DNA of 64,000 nt, from the NCBI GenBank assembly GCA_963930655.1, contig OZ005600.1, positions 8,869,501 through 8,933,500 on the forward strand, read 5' to 3'. A program made the translations under genes and the position numbers. Shown here piece after piece: positions 22,689-35,200 of this stretch (positions are counted from its first letter, which is position 1; every line of letters starts with the position of its first letter). This stretch comes from Myrica gale. Its lineage: Eukaryota > Streptophyta > Magnoliopsida > Fagales > Myricaceae. The notes under the pieces are model-generated. The model saw only the letters and a program-made list of their open reading frames with translations. It had not been told where the DNA came from and did not search any database.

Positions 22689-23204
22689 TCACCAATATTT
22701 TGGTTGCCCACCACCACCGCGTCTCCAAATTGAACGCGCGAGATTGCTTTCCTGGAGGCCCCACCGGAGGCTTTCCAGGGGCAGCTCCAGTAGCCACAAT
22801 ATTTGGACCTTCACTAGGCTTGCCAAGTTGCCTCCTCCTCCAGCTTCACAATCGGCGCTCAGTACTCTTAAGCCACTCACGCACAAAATGACTCGGTAGA
22901 GGAAGGTAAGGAACCAAAACAACCAGGGAAAGCAAACCAGTGTCACCCCCGCAAAGGGAAGCCAAGAGGTGGATTTTGACTTCGGCAGGATGATATACGC
23001 AATCAGGCAGCCGCCTCCAGCTGCAAGGGGATAGAGATCGATAAAAGTGAATAAATGACGAGCCATATGGATGTGTATCCGGCGCCTGAATCGGTTGCAG
23101 ACATTTGTACCTGCAGGCTGAGAAAAAGAGTAAACGTCGCTCGTCGTGAAGCTTGGCCGGGTGAGGCACTTGAGTATTAATCTAATCGTGAAGCTTTGAC
23201 TCAA
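22689..23204 (-). CDS. Small membrane protein, copy C (start and frame uncertain)
   Basis: The open frame of 171 codons contains AAGGGCLIAYIILP, STSWLPFAGVTLV and PWLFWFLTFLYRVI, matching AAGGGCLVIYTTQP, SSSWLEFAGVAFV and PWLFWLLTCFYRVI in the neighbouring gene at 24427-24963. Two membrane helices around a short loop are evident. DNA similarity with that neighbour extends upstream to an ATG at 23104, but from there the frame is one base off; the neighbour has no such shift. So either C uses the other upstream ATGs in the long frame, or a one-base loss has damaged its N-terminus. The pre-helix sequence ends CCCCTTGCAG, which also resembles a splice acceptor. The C-terminal part after the second helix is unrelated or diverged. 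Function unknown. Confidence 0.55.
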   Translation of the reverse strand: MSQSFTIRLILKCLTRPSFTTSDVYSFSQPAGTNVCNRFRRRIHIHMARHLFTFIDLYPLAAGGGCLIAYIILPKSKSTSWLPFAGVTLVCFPWLFWFLTFLYRVILCVSGLRVLSADCEAGGGGNLASLVKVQILWLLELPLESLRWGLQESNLARSIWRRGGGGQPKYW

Positions 23205-24426
23205 TATAGAAGATATTCTTTATTGTACACAGTACAATATTAATTTATATATGAAGGCTTTTGTCAGTGTGCCTACAAGTTAATAATGTCAACGGAGGCA
23301 ATATTGACAATCGGACGCATTGATAATCAATTAATTAGTAATGGTTGAGATCATGAGCTTCAAAATGTTTCATTGAGCTTATGATCTGAGTTTAGCAGGG
23401 TCAGATCAGTAAATTATGCGGATAGGCAAGGAGACTAGAGTTTGCTGATAAAGAAACATGCAGGTAGCTAGGCTTGCAGTTCCCATTGAAGATAATTGTA
23501 TGAATGGAATATAACACATGATCCATAGTACTCCTTTTTTAAGCCTTGTAAAGTTCACAATCAAATTTGAAAATCACAAGGCGCACATATAAGACATGTA
23601 TAGAATCAGGACTATGAGGGAAACAACTAATTAACGTTAGATTCTATCCATGTCCTGCTGGAGTACATATACTTAATTGATAGGAATGAAGCCAAGTGTT
23701 TTTCCAACATCCAAATTAAATGGTATAGCATGCATGCAATAAGTACGAAAATAAGGGAACCTGTCCATTTCTTCCGAATTATGATAATAAATCTTCGAAA
23801 CATATATAATGCAAGGGAAACACAGAAAAGATTATAGATGTGTTGAGCTTGAATTAAACTTCGTCTCATGTTAATGACCAAAATCTCTTGCAACATGACT
23901 TGCCCATCCATCAGTACTCATGGAATGGAAAAGAGAGAGAAAAAAGAACCATTGAGATTTGATACTTTACAGTTTTGGGATAATTGGTAAAGACAAAAGC
24001 TATCTTAGAGGAGGGCCGAATGGAGAGGAAAGGAACAAGGGAGATCTTGCTGGGTGCGAATATCTTTGAAGATCATGATTTCCATGAGAGTCCGAGCATA
24101 CGAGGGCTACATTTTCTCTTGTGCAAAAGAAGATTGGTTGTGAGTAATGATGATCCTTGGCTTAAATTGCATGCAGTCCCATTTTACGTACCACACCACC
24201 ACAATGTGGATTCGGCAATTTATTTGAATTTCAAGATTAAGGCGGGACCTACGTTATCTCAATTTACAGTATCTATATATATTAATCTGTATCTGTAGGT
24301 CTAGGTGCACTCAAAGCAAAACTAGATTGCATCATGCAACAGGAATATGGCTTCCAAGGTGATCGTAGTCCATTCGGGGCAACCATGGATGAAGATAATC
24401 TGCATGCTGTTTACCTATATATATGA
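23205..24426. other. Spacer between copies C and D
   Basis: Short frames on both strands resemble nothing known. It probably includes the 5' flank of C and the 3' flank of D. Confidence 0.35.
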
Positions 24427-24963
24427 TCACGATGCCATTGATGAGGCCAATGGTTGTTCACTCTCGTGTGAAGCCACAGACGAAGATTTGCCTGAACTGC
24501 CATGACAATGATCTTGATCATCGTCCAATGCCAGAATCGCTTCAAATTGAGCCCGCCTTCTCGCATCAATCTCGGGAGACCTCACCGAACTCTCTACAAA
24601 GCCAGCCCCAGTGGCCATATCGTCCGATGCATTCACAAGATGTGGACTACCACCACCTGCAGAAGCGTCTCCTTCACATGGACCAACACCACCACCACCT
24701 CCTCCTCCTCCTCCTCCTCCATCACGTCTAACAACAAACCTAGATCCACATGTTCGGGAGATGACACGATAGAAGCAGGTGAGCAACCAAAACAACCAAG
24801 GAAGGGAAACGAATGCCACACCAGCAAATTCAAGCCAAGATGATGAATTGGGCTGGGTCGTGTATATCACAAGGCAGCCGCCACCGGCAGCTAGACAGAG
24901 AAATAGAAATACAGAAATGATCCATATGAACGCGTTTCCGGCCCTTGGACCCAGTTCAGGCAT
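24427..24963 (-). CDS. Small plant membrane protein, copy D (178 aa)
   Basis: 178 codons, single exon. The N-terminus MPELGPRAGNAFIW leads into a membrane helix (about residues 13-36, CLAAGGGCLVIY), a loop (TQPNSSSWLEF), a second helix (about 46-66, LPWLFWLLTCFYRVI) and a basic stop-transfer stretch (SRTCGSRFVVRR). A poly-Gly run (about residues 82-92) encoded by a CCT repeat follows, then a long hydrophilic tail with DARRRAQFEAILALDDD and a Ser-rich end. Two N-terminal helices plus a soluble tail suggest a membrane anchor facing the cytosol (inference). It resembles uncharacterised plant transmembrane proteins; I know no assigned function. The poly-Gly tract is prone to length change. Confidence 0.65.
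   Translation of the reverse strand: MPELGPRAGNAFIWIISVFLFLCLAAGGGCLVIYTTQPNSSSWLEFAGVAFVSLPWLFWLLTCFYRVISRTCGSRFVVRRDGGGGGGGGGGGVGPCEGDASAGGGSPHLVNASDDMATGAGFVESSVRSPEIDARRRAQFEAILALDDDQDHCHGSSGKSSSVASHESEQPLASSMAS
24687..24720. repeat. (CCT)n triplet repeat inside copy D
   Basis: Near-perfect triplet repeat encoding the Gly run of the minus-strand protein. Confidence 0.85.
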
Positions 24964-25331
24964 TTGTGTGTCACACGGAAAGTAGATTTAAACATGCAAA
25001 GCCTGGATCAAGATCAATTCGTCTTTGTCATCATCCATGTCGGTGGATCGATCGCTCACTCGGATACGGTTGTGTGATCAGAAAAAGATTGGCTTCAGGT
25101 TAGAGAAGGGTCCACGAGAGATGAGGCCTGTGATTGAATTTTCAGATCGCGGACACATTCCAAATTAAGTCTGTTCACGTAAAACATGGCTTTTTGGTTG
25201 GCTTGTTCGTGTGCACCAAACCTGTGGTGGGGTTGTTCCCCGTGTATCTTCTATTTTTTTTCAATACAAGATCTTTCTCAATTACCCAAAAAAAAACCCA
25301 TACGTCCACAAGGTGAGAGGAGGGAGGGAGG

Positions 25332-25362
<31 letters not shown>

Positions 25363-26287
25363 GCGGGTTCTGTTAAATGTTAATTCAGATTGGCGGTTGA
25401 TATCGGAATACTCGTCCTGCAAAAGCATTAAACAAGGACCATATCGCCACAATCTTCTAGATTCTCGCATATATAAAGCACGCTATACATCACACGTATG
25501 TTCGTAGAAGAACGTTTTGGAGGGGGTCTTAATACGATAATACAACACGTAAGACTCCTTATTCAAGCACTTAGATTAAACTTCTTTCAATTCTTGTATC
25601 CATAATATATTTCTCCTTGTATTAAATTTCATATTTTGGGTAACATTAGATAATCCAGACCATAAAGTAACCAATAGTGGTAATGAAGGATTGATATTAT
25701 CAGTCAATACAACTTGCAAACTATATTAATGCTGGAGATTGTAATTGGAAGCAAGTACAGAAAATATCCACCTTCGAAGAGGGCCTCAAATTCCATTTGT
25801 GGTCAGTTTCGCTGAACACATCTTAATTTACATAAACTATATTTTTTTCTATTCCTTTTAAATATTCTAATTGCAAAGAACACTACTAATACTACATGGG
25901 CGACTGCAAAACTTTGAATCTACAAACACTTTGAAAATACAGGTAAAAAGCCGAGAATATGAATGATACCCTTACTTTCAAGAGCGGAACGGACCATCAA
26001 TTTTGTCGCTGCAAAAGCGTGAACAAAATTCCGCTAGTGTGGAGTGGCTGAAGCGGATTCGGTGAGTTTCATGCGAACAAACTGCCAAACAACCATCTTT
26101 GGGTAATTGCCACTTTGCTTTCCAATAGTGTCATGATTGTCTGAAGTCGGATTCTGCTCGCCTACTTCTTTAGTGCCTTTTTTTTTTTGGTTGTTTGAAG
26201 CACAGCGTGAAGCTCATTTGGATCTATCCGCCTCAATTCGGAACGTGAAGTGCAGATAATATTAGAAGCCAAGCAGGGACATGCATC
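24964..26287. other. Intergenic region with a GA microsatellite
   Basis: It holds a G/A-rich tract at 25317-25362 (GGGA then GA repeats). No gene is supported; the open frames around 25.2-25.5 kb translate this tract. The right part is the 3' flank of the MTO1 gene. Confidence 0.4.
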
Positions 26288-29200
26288 TCAAGATATGATT
26301 TTCTCAGTTAATGGAACATCATGCAAATATCGTTTTGTATCTGTGCGGACAGAACTCAATATCTGGTGCCTCCGCTGTTCCTGAGCTTTCCTACGATTGG
26401 TCTCTAGAATAATGAGGAGAGCAGTAACGTCAGCAGGGCTCACCCCACCTACTCTGCTCGCTTGACCAATGGTTTGTGGCCTGACCTGAAGGCGGCAAAA
26501 ACCAATGACAAGAACATAAATGAATTCACCTTGAAAATCATGTTTAATTACGACAAGGACAAGGTGGCCCACTCGTTCACACATATGCATCTTCAATATT
26601 ATTTTCAATATTCCCAACCATTTTCTTTTCCCTGGGCAAAAAAATTCAGTATCCAAACATAAACTACACCCCCCAACAATCTTCAGAAGGCTTATTATTT
26701 TAGAAATCATACATAGATGACATATGTACATGTTCATGTACAAGCAGCATGCCCATCTTCTCAAAACAAAAAATAATCCACCTTAGCCAAATGTGCTTTC
26801 AACCACAAAAAGTTCTGCTTGCATGCCTTGCTCACGTGGACGTGTAAAGGCCCATGATTTTTTTCCCTTTTTGTCTTTTTGGGCCTTGGGGGTTGGGAGG
26901 GGGTGAGGGCGTAGAATTATGCAAATTAGCTTTTCAAATAAATGACATGTAGAGAATCAATTATGCTCTTAATATTCAGAAAAATAACCTACACACCTTG
27001 GAGAGTTTCTCGCGTGCTTCAAGAGATAAAGTTGTCATTGCATAATAATCCAAGTCCTCCGGAAGTTGTCTATGTTGTTGATGGAACATCTACAAAATGG
27101 AAAACCAAAAATGTGACATGGCTAATAAGCACACCGGTACATTTTCAATATGCAATGCAAAGGTGAAGGTAGGGAAGGGACTTCCCCTTATAGTAAAGCA
27201 TACACTATGGCTTCCCCTCCACCCAAAAAAAATCCTTATCGCCACTTCTATTAGCTTCTAAAGATTAGAAGATACTACTTCCGCCGTACATCCCAACAGT
27301 ACCTTTTAATTAATTATGATTCCTTCATTTATTTTTTACTTCTCCAACTCTTTCAAAACTAACTCATGTCATTTGCAATCAAGCACTCTATTATCATCCG
27401 TATCCTGTCATTAATGCATTAACTTATAAACTTAAAATTCATGTATACAAATGGGCCACATGATCATACACGCATGGTACAAAATAGCACAAATTAGTCT
27501 GTTACATATTTATCTTGCCACCCAATCACTGGTTGTTCAGACAGACTAGTGACATATTAGCATCTCATTGATATAGTGTATGGCACAAATATGTTGGTTC
27601 ACTAACATCTTGGGTTATGTCACGATCAGATGCAAGCCAAATCCTCTATATATCTACAGCCTTGGCCCCGTTTCAAATTTCCTTTCCTTCCACCACTGAT
27701 ATCGCACAAGAAGTACAGAAACAAATATAGAGCAGATGGGCAACACAGAGCTAAGTTCTGAAAGTTTTGCAGAAACAAAACCAAATATTTATTACTCACC
27801 TGTTGGAGTTGGTTCTGCTGGCGCACAATAAAGCCTTCATACTTGATATCAATTTCAACACATTGTTTCTCCACTCTAGATAAGAGTTCATTCCCAAAAC
27901 CATTCTTATCAAGAACCTCGTATAGAATGTGTGGTTTCTTGAGAAGACTCTCCAATGTTGAAGAATCCTTCACAGGTTGACCAGACAGACTACTAACCTC
28001 AGCAGCTAAATCTCCCCCTGAGATTATAGTAGTGGACAACAACCAAGTTTTCATATTAAATCCCCATAGTCAACAGACTGCCTAATTTATTTACTCCTAA
28101 GCTAATTAGCCATGACAACATTTCAGTATCAAGCTCGAAGGCTCAAACTTAATGCAAAAAAAAATTTTAAAGCCATGTTTGAACAAGAGTCTTACACTAG
28201 ACCGCAAGGACATTTAGTAGCTAAACTGCAAGAACATTTTGTAGCCACATTTCTTGTCTTCCTGTTTAATATATTGGATCAATAGTTCCATACCCCAAGA
28301 TGCCACAGGATGCAAAGTATCTCCTTTTTGTCTAGAGTGAGTTTTACTTTAAGCATAGACCACACTGGCAGTTAGTCATGAAAAAAATGAAAGCTTAAGG
28401 TATTGCTTCCCCTGCTTTGTGTAGGTCATTTATTTCAGCAAAAAGTCGAGGGCAGAAAAAGAACATTAAGGTCAATGATTCTCATTCAAAATTTCATTGG
28501 AACCATCAGAGGTACTTGTATAATTAAATGACACGTATCAGACAAATGATTGTACTTTGCACTGCATCAGGTAAGCAATTATAAGTTGTTCCCAGCCTTT
28601 AAATTACAGCTTTCTTCCATTTTTCCCTCTGCTAGGGGCCATCCACCCTTATCCACCAACCCAAGGAAAAAGAAGAAGAAGAAGAAGAAGAAGAAGAAGA
28701 ACACTTATTGGTAACGAGAGGAAAAATACCAAAACGACCAAAAATAAAATTGTAACATATATGATCAGGTGGAGAGTATGGAGAAAATTTTCAAAATAGA
28801 AAGAGAAGATTTTGGTCGCTTTCTGCTCCAATTACCCAATTTTCCATCCACACCTCACCAATTCTGGAAAGAAAATATTGGTTACAGTAGTGGAAAATTT
28901 AGTGGTTCTTGCCCTCTTTATTTTCCGTTCTTGTTTCTGTTTCAAACAAAGAATAGAAGCAAGATATTTTAGCCTTTGTCCTCGTTTTCTACTCTCAACG
29001 TTGAGCTAGAGACTTTTATCCTTTTTCCTTCTTTTCTTATCGCAAATGGTGGACCATACCTAATGTAAGATGAAGAAGATCAAGAAATAAGAAAGAATAA
29101 AGATACAAACCTGAAATCCTGACAGTTTTCAGTCGCTTCTTTTCTTCTGAAATGCGAGCTTGCTTATCCTGATAGAGTTTCCAGCGTCTATCATCTATCA

Positions 29201-32200
29201 ACCCAATTTCACGTCCCAAAGGTGTGAGACGGCTATCAGCATTATCAGATCGAAGTAGTAATCGGTGTTCTGAGCGGCTAAGTGGAAGAAAGAAAAAAGA
29301 AGTAAGAATTAGGTTTCTGTTACAAATGAAGGACGTGAATTGTTGGGCGTTCAAGAATTAAAGTAATCATGTCATGCATATGCAATCTGAGAAAGCATTC
29401 TACTTATGTTTTCTGTCATGTTACCTTCTTGAATCCTAATGCTGAAGCCTCATTAGGACATTGTATCCTAGTTGATTGGCTGCCCCTCATCCACAGGAAA
29501 TGTTTCATATTACTTTCATGAAACGGCCCGTAACATGACAGGCACATAATGCAAAATGTCTGGTAGGGAACAATACCTTAACATAATAAATGCCACTTTC
29601 TGGACAAACAAGGACTTGAATTGACATAATAGTACTCTACCTTTTTTTCTTTTTGTTTTTGATACATGGGATTACCTATGAACTAACCCTCCTCTCCTTT
29701 TAAGGGGAGGAGATGCCATCTCGTCTGAAAAACCATCGACCAGTGACTTGAGGTTAGTATCATTTTCCAAACAGAAAAACGACCAATTATTTGATTAAAG
29801 ATTATGTTGGAAACATTTCATAGTAAAAATGGTCTGTTAAACAGATTCACGATTATCATGTTCCACATCTTACAGGTCTATAACAAGCTTAATGCAAATA
29901 AGACACATAAAGGATATTTCTTTTTCAATAATTCCAAGTGGGTACCCTGAACTTATCTTCATCTAGTGCCCCTCAAACACCACTAGACATTAATTTATCA
30001 AGCATTCTACTCAAACACAAATAAAAATTACTATCATAACAATAGTTAACTCCTGAGATAATAACTTACAAATAAACATATCAAATAATTGTAACAGTAC
30101 TTTGAAAAAGATATTTCAAGCTAACCACCTTGTCAACATCCGGTAAGGCTCTCGAAGATCCTTTGTGACCAGATCATCAATCAAAGTCCCTATATAGCTG
30201 CTCTCCCTCTCAAGAACAATAAGGGGCTTACCATCTGAATGTCTGGCAGCATTAATACCAGAAATGATGCCCTAGGGGAGGAGCAAAATAAGACAAAAGG
30301 AGGCTTCTTAGAGACACAAATACCAACATGGCCACGAACATAAAACCATTTCTTCACCAAGGCAAAACCCACAACATGTTATATTTTCAGCCAAGAAGTC
30401 AAAATAAATCAACAAACTATGCCAGATCATGTTCCTCACAATAGTTCACCAGAAAAAAATGTTCAAAAAGATAATTACCTGCGCTGCAGCCTCTTCATAG
30501 CCCGTGGTTCCATTTATCTGCCCGGAGAAGAAAAGTCCATCAATTTTCTTTGTCATAAGAGACCTGGAGCATTGATGAGCAGGCAAACAGTCGTATTCTA
30601 CTGCATAAGCAGGTCTCAGCATTGAACAGTTTTCAAGTCCGGGCAAAGTTCTTAAGAGGGGTAACTGTAGTCTCTCTGGTAAACCAGTTGAGAACCCCTG
30701 TAAAGGAAGAAGAGAGTGGTTAAAGGAAAATGTTGGAAAGATGTGTCTACATCAAAACATATATGATAAAGATGGCTACGAGTAATCTGCTTAAGACTCA
30801 ATGTTACAAGATAATTTAGCTCAAGTGGTTGAGTTTAAATGCAAAGAGGCAGCTAATGCAACAAGATGAATCCGGTCAATGCCAACATAATCCTTGTTAA
30901 TAATCAATTCCCATAGATGCGAAGCCAGACTACCAGAACAGAGGATAAGAGTACCATCTTACATGCTTTCTGATTGCTTTAGACCTGTCATAAATTTCAC
31001 TAAAAAAGTGCAATAAGGGGCAAGCCCTGGTCCGTATACAAGATAAACACCCAAAGTAAATCTAACATTTACAATTCAAAGATCAAAGAATTCCAACAAA
31101 TTAGAGAAGTAAAACATTAGGAGCTGCCATCCAATAGATATAGATATCGCAAAAACAAAAGCTACAACCTTATAACCGATGATTCATGAAAAGTGTGTGT
31201 TCCCTTTCCCCCCCAACAGAAACCACATGAAACAAAAGAACCAAACTTCACCATTGCAATGTCTACCAAACTTCACCATCGCAAAAATAAGGGGCAAGCC
31301 CTGGTCCGTATACAAGATAAACACCCAAAGTAAATCTAACATTTACAATTCAAAGATCAAAGAATTCCAACAAATTAGAGAAGTAAAACATTAGGAGCTG
31401 CCATCCAATAGATATAGATATCGCAAAAACAAAAGCTACAACCTTATAACCGATGATTCATGAAAAGTGTGTGTTCCCTTTCCCCCCCAACAGAAACCAC
31501 ATGAAACAAAAGAACCAAACTTCACCATTGCAATGTCTACCTAAGTATCATTTCCATCACTCTTGTAATTGAACCACCATTCTTGATATAACACAATTGA
31601 CACCAAAAAAGTAATACACAAGAGTCTAAACCTCCTTAGGAACATCGAAATGGACTGCCTATTCAATGTACCAGTGCAACAGCAATCCATAATCCTTAAA
31701 CTCCTAAGAATCTTCCGCCAATGCAGCAGGTGAAAAATGCTACTTGGTGGAATTTTGACTTTACAAGTGTTTTTCCGAGGAAAGAGCTACCATCCCCTAA
31801 TCTTAATGCCTCACACAGCTCTTGACCTCCATGGCTTCGAGCAGAAATCCAAGTTTATCCTCAATTTTCTGACAAACCTTATTTCTTGGATTGCTATGAA
31901 TAAAGTAATTAGACCAGTCTATATCGTCTCCCACTGCTGCATCTCTGTCCCGTGCAGTTTGGAGAAGTTCAGTAAATGTGTAACACAAAGATCATATCAA
32001 ATGGAATTTGCACCTTATATCTGGTCTCAAACCTAATAAATCTAAAGGGTTCTGCCAACTGCTTCTAATATTCTTCCATAAGGTCCTATAAAAATATGTG
32101 AATATCATTGCCCCCCAACCCCCGTTTGGAAGGGGAAGCCACACAGTATGTCAATTGACAAAACGGGATTTAAATCACAGGTTTCCTCCCAAAGAGTAAT

Positions 32201-35200
32201 TTTTTTGATAAACAAGCCAACTCCCAAAGAGTAATTGCAATGGAGTTTCCCAAGCTATGGGCAATACCCACAGGCAAAGGAAGAAGAGACTAAAAGTAAG
32301 TTGATAGATTTAATCAACAGGTGGAAGCATGGAATTTCATATTGTGATCCTGAGGCATTGGCACAAATAATAGGTGGCTTTGAAAAGAACCGAACAAACA
32401 TAAAACTTAAAGTCATGTCAGGCTTATGAATCAAAATAGAAGGTACAGATGCATATATATATATTTGCTTTCCATTAGAAAAATAGCCAAAAGAAAAGAG
32501 AAGGAACAGACCAATATGCAGGCTCACCTGGACATAAAGCTCTGGTACATTTCTGCCCTCTGGTTCAAGAAAGATTTGATGGGACTCTTTGTCTTGGAAC
32601 CTCACAATCTAATACATATAGATGAAAAAAAATCATTTTAAATATAGGTTGCGGCTGCATTCTAGTCTTTTATAATAACGCAGTAATGTAATTTGCACAT
32701 CTCAGTATAATAATAGGCAGATAGGAGGAGAAACCTAGTTTTTGGCTCTCCTCACTACAGCCAGCTTTCCCTCTATTTTTCTTAGTGTTCTGTCCATATC
32801 TACAAATCAACTGCGTGTTAGGCTATAATTGATTGTACGAGACTCTTGGCCTAATTGATTACATAAGCCTCTAGTTTCGTAGGGATTTCGCAGGACTTTG
32901 AAGAGTTTTTGGGACTAATCACCCCAACGAAGCTTTTACTTCTTAAAGCATATGTCTTGATAGAAGATCAAGACATGCCTTTGTTTCCATTCTACTCTCG
33001 ACTGTGCAAAAATAGGAAGGAGAAGGCCATCTACTTAACTGCTATTTATAACATTAAATTGTTACAATTGATGATGCAGGATTAAACAGAGAGATATTAC
33101 ATAAAAACAACTCAGGTTTATTGAAGCTAGTTTCAGATATTTAGCAAAAATGACTAGAAGAAATAATATTGTATTTACCTATCATACAATGGTAAATGGG
33201 TCAATAAAAAAATGACTTCTTACAAGAAGTTTAATAACAAAGAACTATTAAAGAAAATGCACAATAAGGAACCTGATAGATGCACATTTCGAGGGACAGG
33301 ATGGGTGTTTTATTGCTTGCAACTACTATGGAATTTGAGGTTACCAAAGTTCATAAAAATGGTTAAAGAGATAAAGACCACTAAAAAGTAATAGAAAAAG
33401 ATGGGAAAGTATTTGGATCTGAGGATGAAGTTAACAACTTCTTGACATCCAATAACAAGTTTTTGAAGAACAACTCATCTCTATAATCGGACTATAGTTA
33501 TGGTTATGGTGAATAAAGGAAAACTAATGACCTGTCATGCACATAAAGAGGCAGCGGCAAGAATTGGGTGCCAACCAGTTAGTATAGACGTCATGCAGGA
33601 GATATAGGAAAAGTCTACAGCAACATAGGAATTTGAGGTCTACAGGCGTACTGAGTTATATGCCTTTAAAAATAGTGAATTGGGTACCAAAACAGTAAGT
33701 ATAGCTGAACCTAAAGTAATATAATTGTTATATGGCTTCGACGATATTAATAACATTTCCATTTGCAAAATAACATGAATATTTGGATAAGAATGAGTAC
33801 CTTCATGCTTTAAGACAAGTATCTAATGGCTTCTAAATCTAATACAGACAGAAACTGAATATACACCGATAGAAGTCGTGTCAGGAACTGGTTCCATCAG
33901 TAATACATGCACAATTTCATAATTCTCGTCACTTGGCACACAAAAATACATTAAGAATGTAAAGCTATACCTAGGAAACGCCCAAAGCAATATGTACATG
34001 ATAGCATTGACAATTGAAAAGGAATGTTGTGGCTGTTGATACTTTTAAGAAAATGCATAAATGCAGCATTCTACTCCAAAGCATTTGCAAGAGCCAAAAA
34101 GTCCTTTTATGATGCTAGTTCAGTTAGAACTTGAAGTGAATGACAAAAATGAAGTGTGCAAGAAAAGGTGGTATTACAGAGACTACCAAGCTTACCTTAT
34201 CTTCAATTGAAGGGCAGTATCTGGGCCCCTTAGCTTCGACCCATCCTCCATAAGTGGAAGTTTCATGTAAATTATCTTTAATTAGCTGGTGAGTGCTCTT
34301 CGTTGTACGCGTTAAATAGCAGCACATTTGCTCCCTCTCATTATGAAAATCAGGATCAAAGCTAAACCAGCTGACCTGATAATATATTATCTCACATTAA
34401 GGAACCGGAGACCAAGCAGACTTATCAGTCATCTTCATTCACATATTAATAGAAAAGGTCAACACACATAGTTCCTCATCTTGAATAATAGGCATAAACT
34501 GCTTGGAGCTACTAATTGCAGAACAAGGCATCATTACCCACTTTCAGCAAGAAGTAGTCTGCCTAGTCAAGCAGAAAACCACGTAAATGCTGGATCCTGA
34601 CCAGACAATGTCAGGGTAGACAGACTTATGGATCTGGCCAATTGACAAGCACCCTTAAACATACTAACAGGGTGGAGGTATTGTAAATCACATGGACGGT
34701 TAATATAAAGGTATATCAACCATGCACTTACAATCTGTGTGCACAAAGAAAATTGGGAAGCGTTATATGAAAAGTTGCACCAATGATGATTAATCAACTG
34801 AAACTGGTAAGGAATCCCCTATTGCGTGGGTTTGTGTGTTTTGGGTCATGGTATATATACTTGTAGGGGCTCTCCACTGCCTAGGTTAAATTTTTGGGTT
34901 GTCTTCTTTAACATGGTATCAATGTCCAGATCATTTATCCTAGTACTCCATCTATTAGGCCCATTTGTATGAGTCTCAGTTTCACCCGGGTCATCAGACA
35001 TGTTTGGCATTGGTATCTGGTTATAGGCATATGAACTTGATGAGCCTCTCCAGCTACTAGTTTAAACTTCTAGGTTGAATGTTCAAACGTGGTCCTAGAG
35101 CTGTTTTATTTATCCTTAGACTCTGCAAGCCAGGTCCATTTGTTGGGATTTTTGGACTGTTTTGGCCTGGATGTGGGTGGGGGAAGGGGGGATGTATGTA

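Noticed and set aside
24423..24985. Plus-strand frames opposite the 24.4-25.0 kb membrane-protein gene
   Set aside because: Shadow frames of the minus-strand gene; poly-Ser and poly-His runs arise from the CCT repeat.
25186..25507. Frames rich in Arg/Glu/Gly
   Set aside because: Translation of a GA microsatellite.
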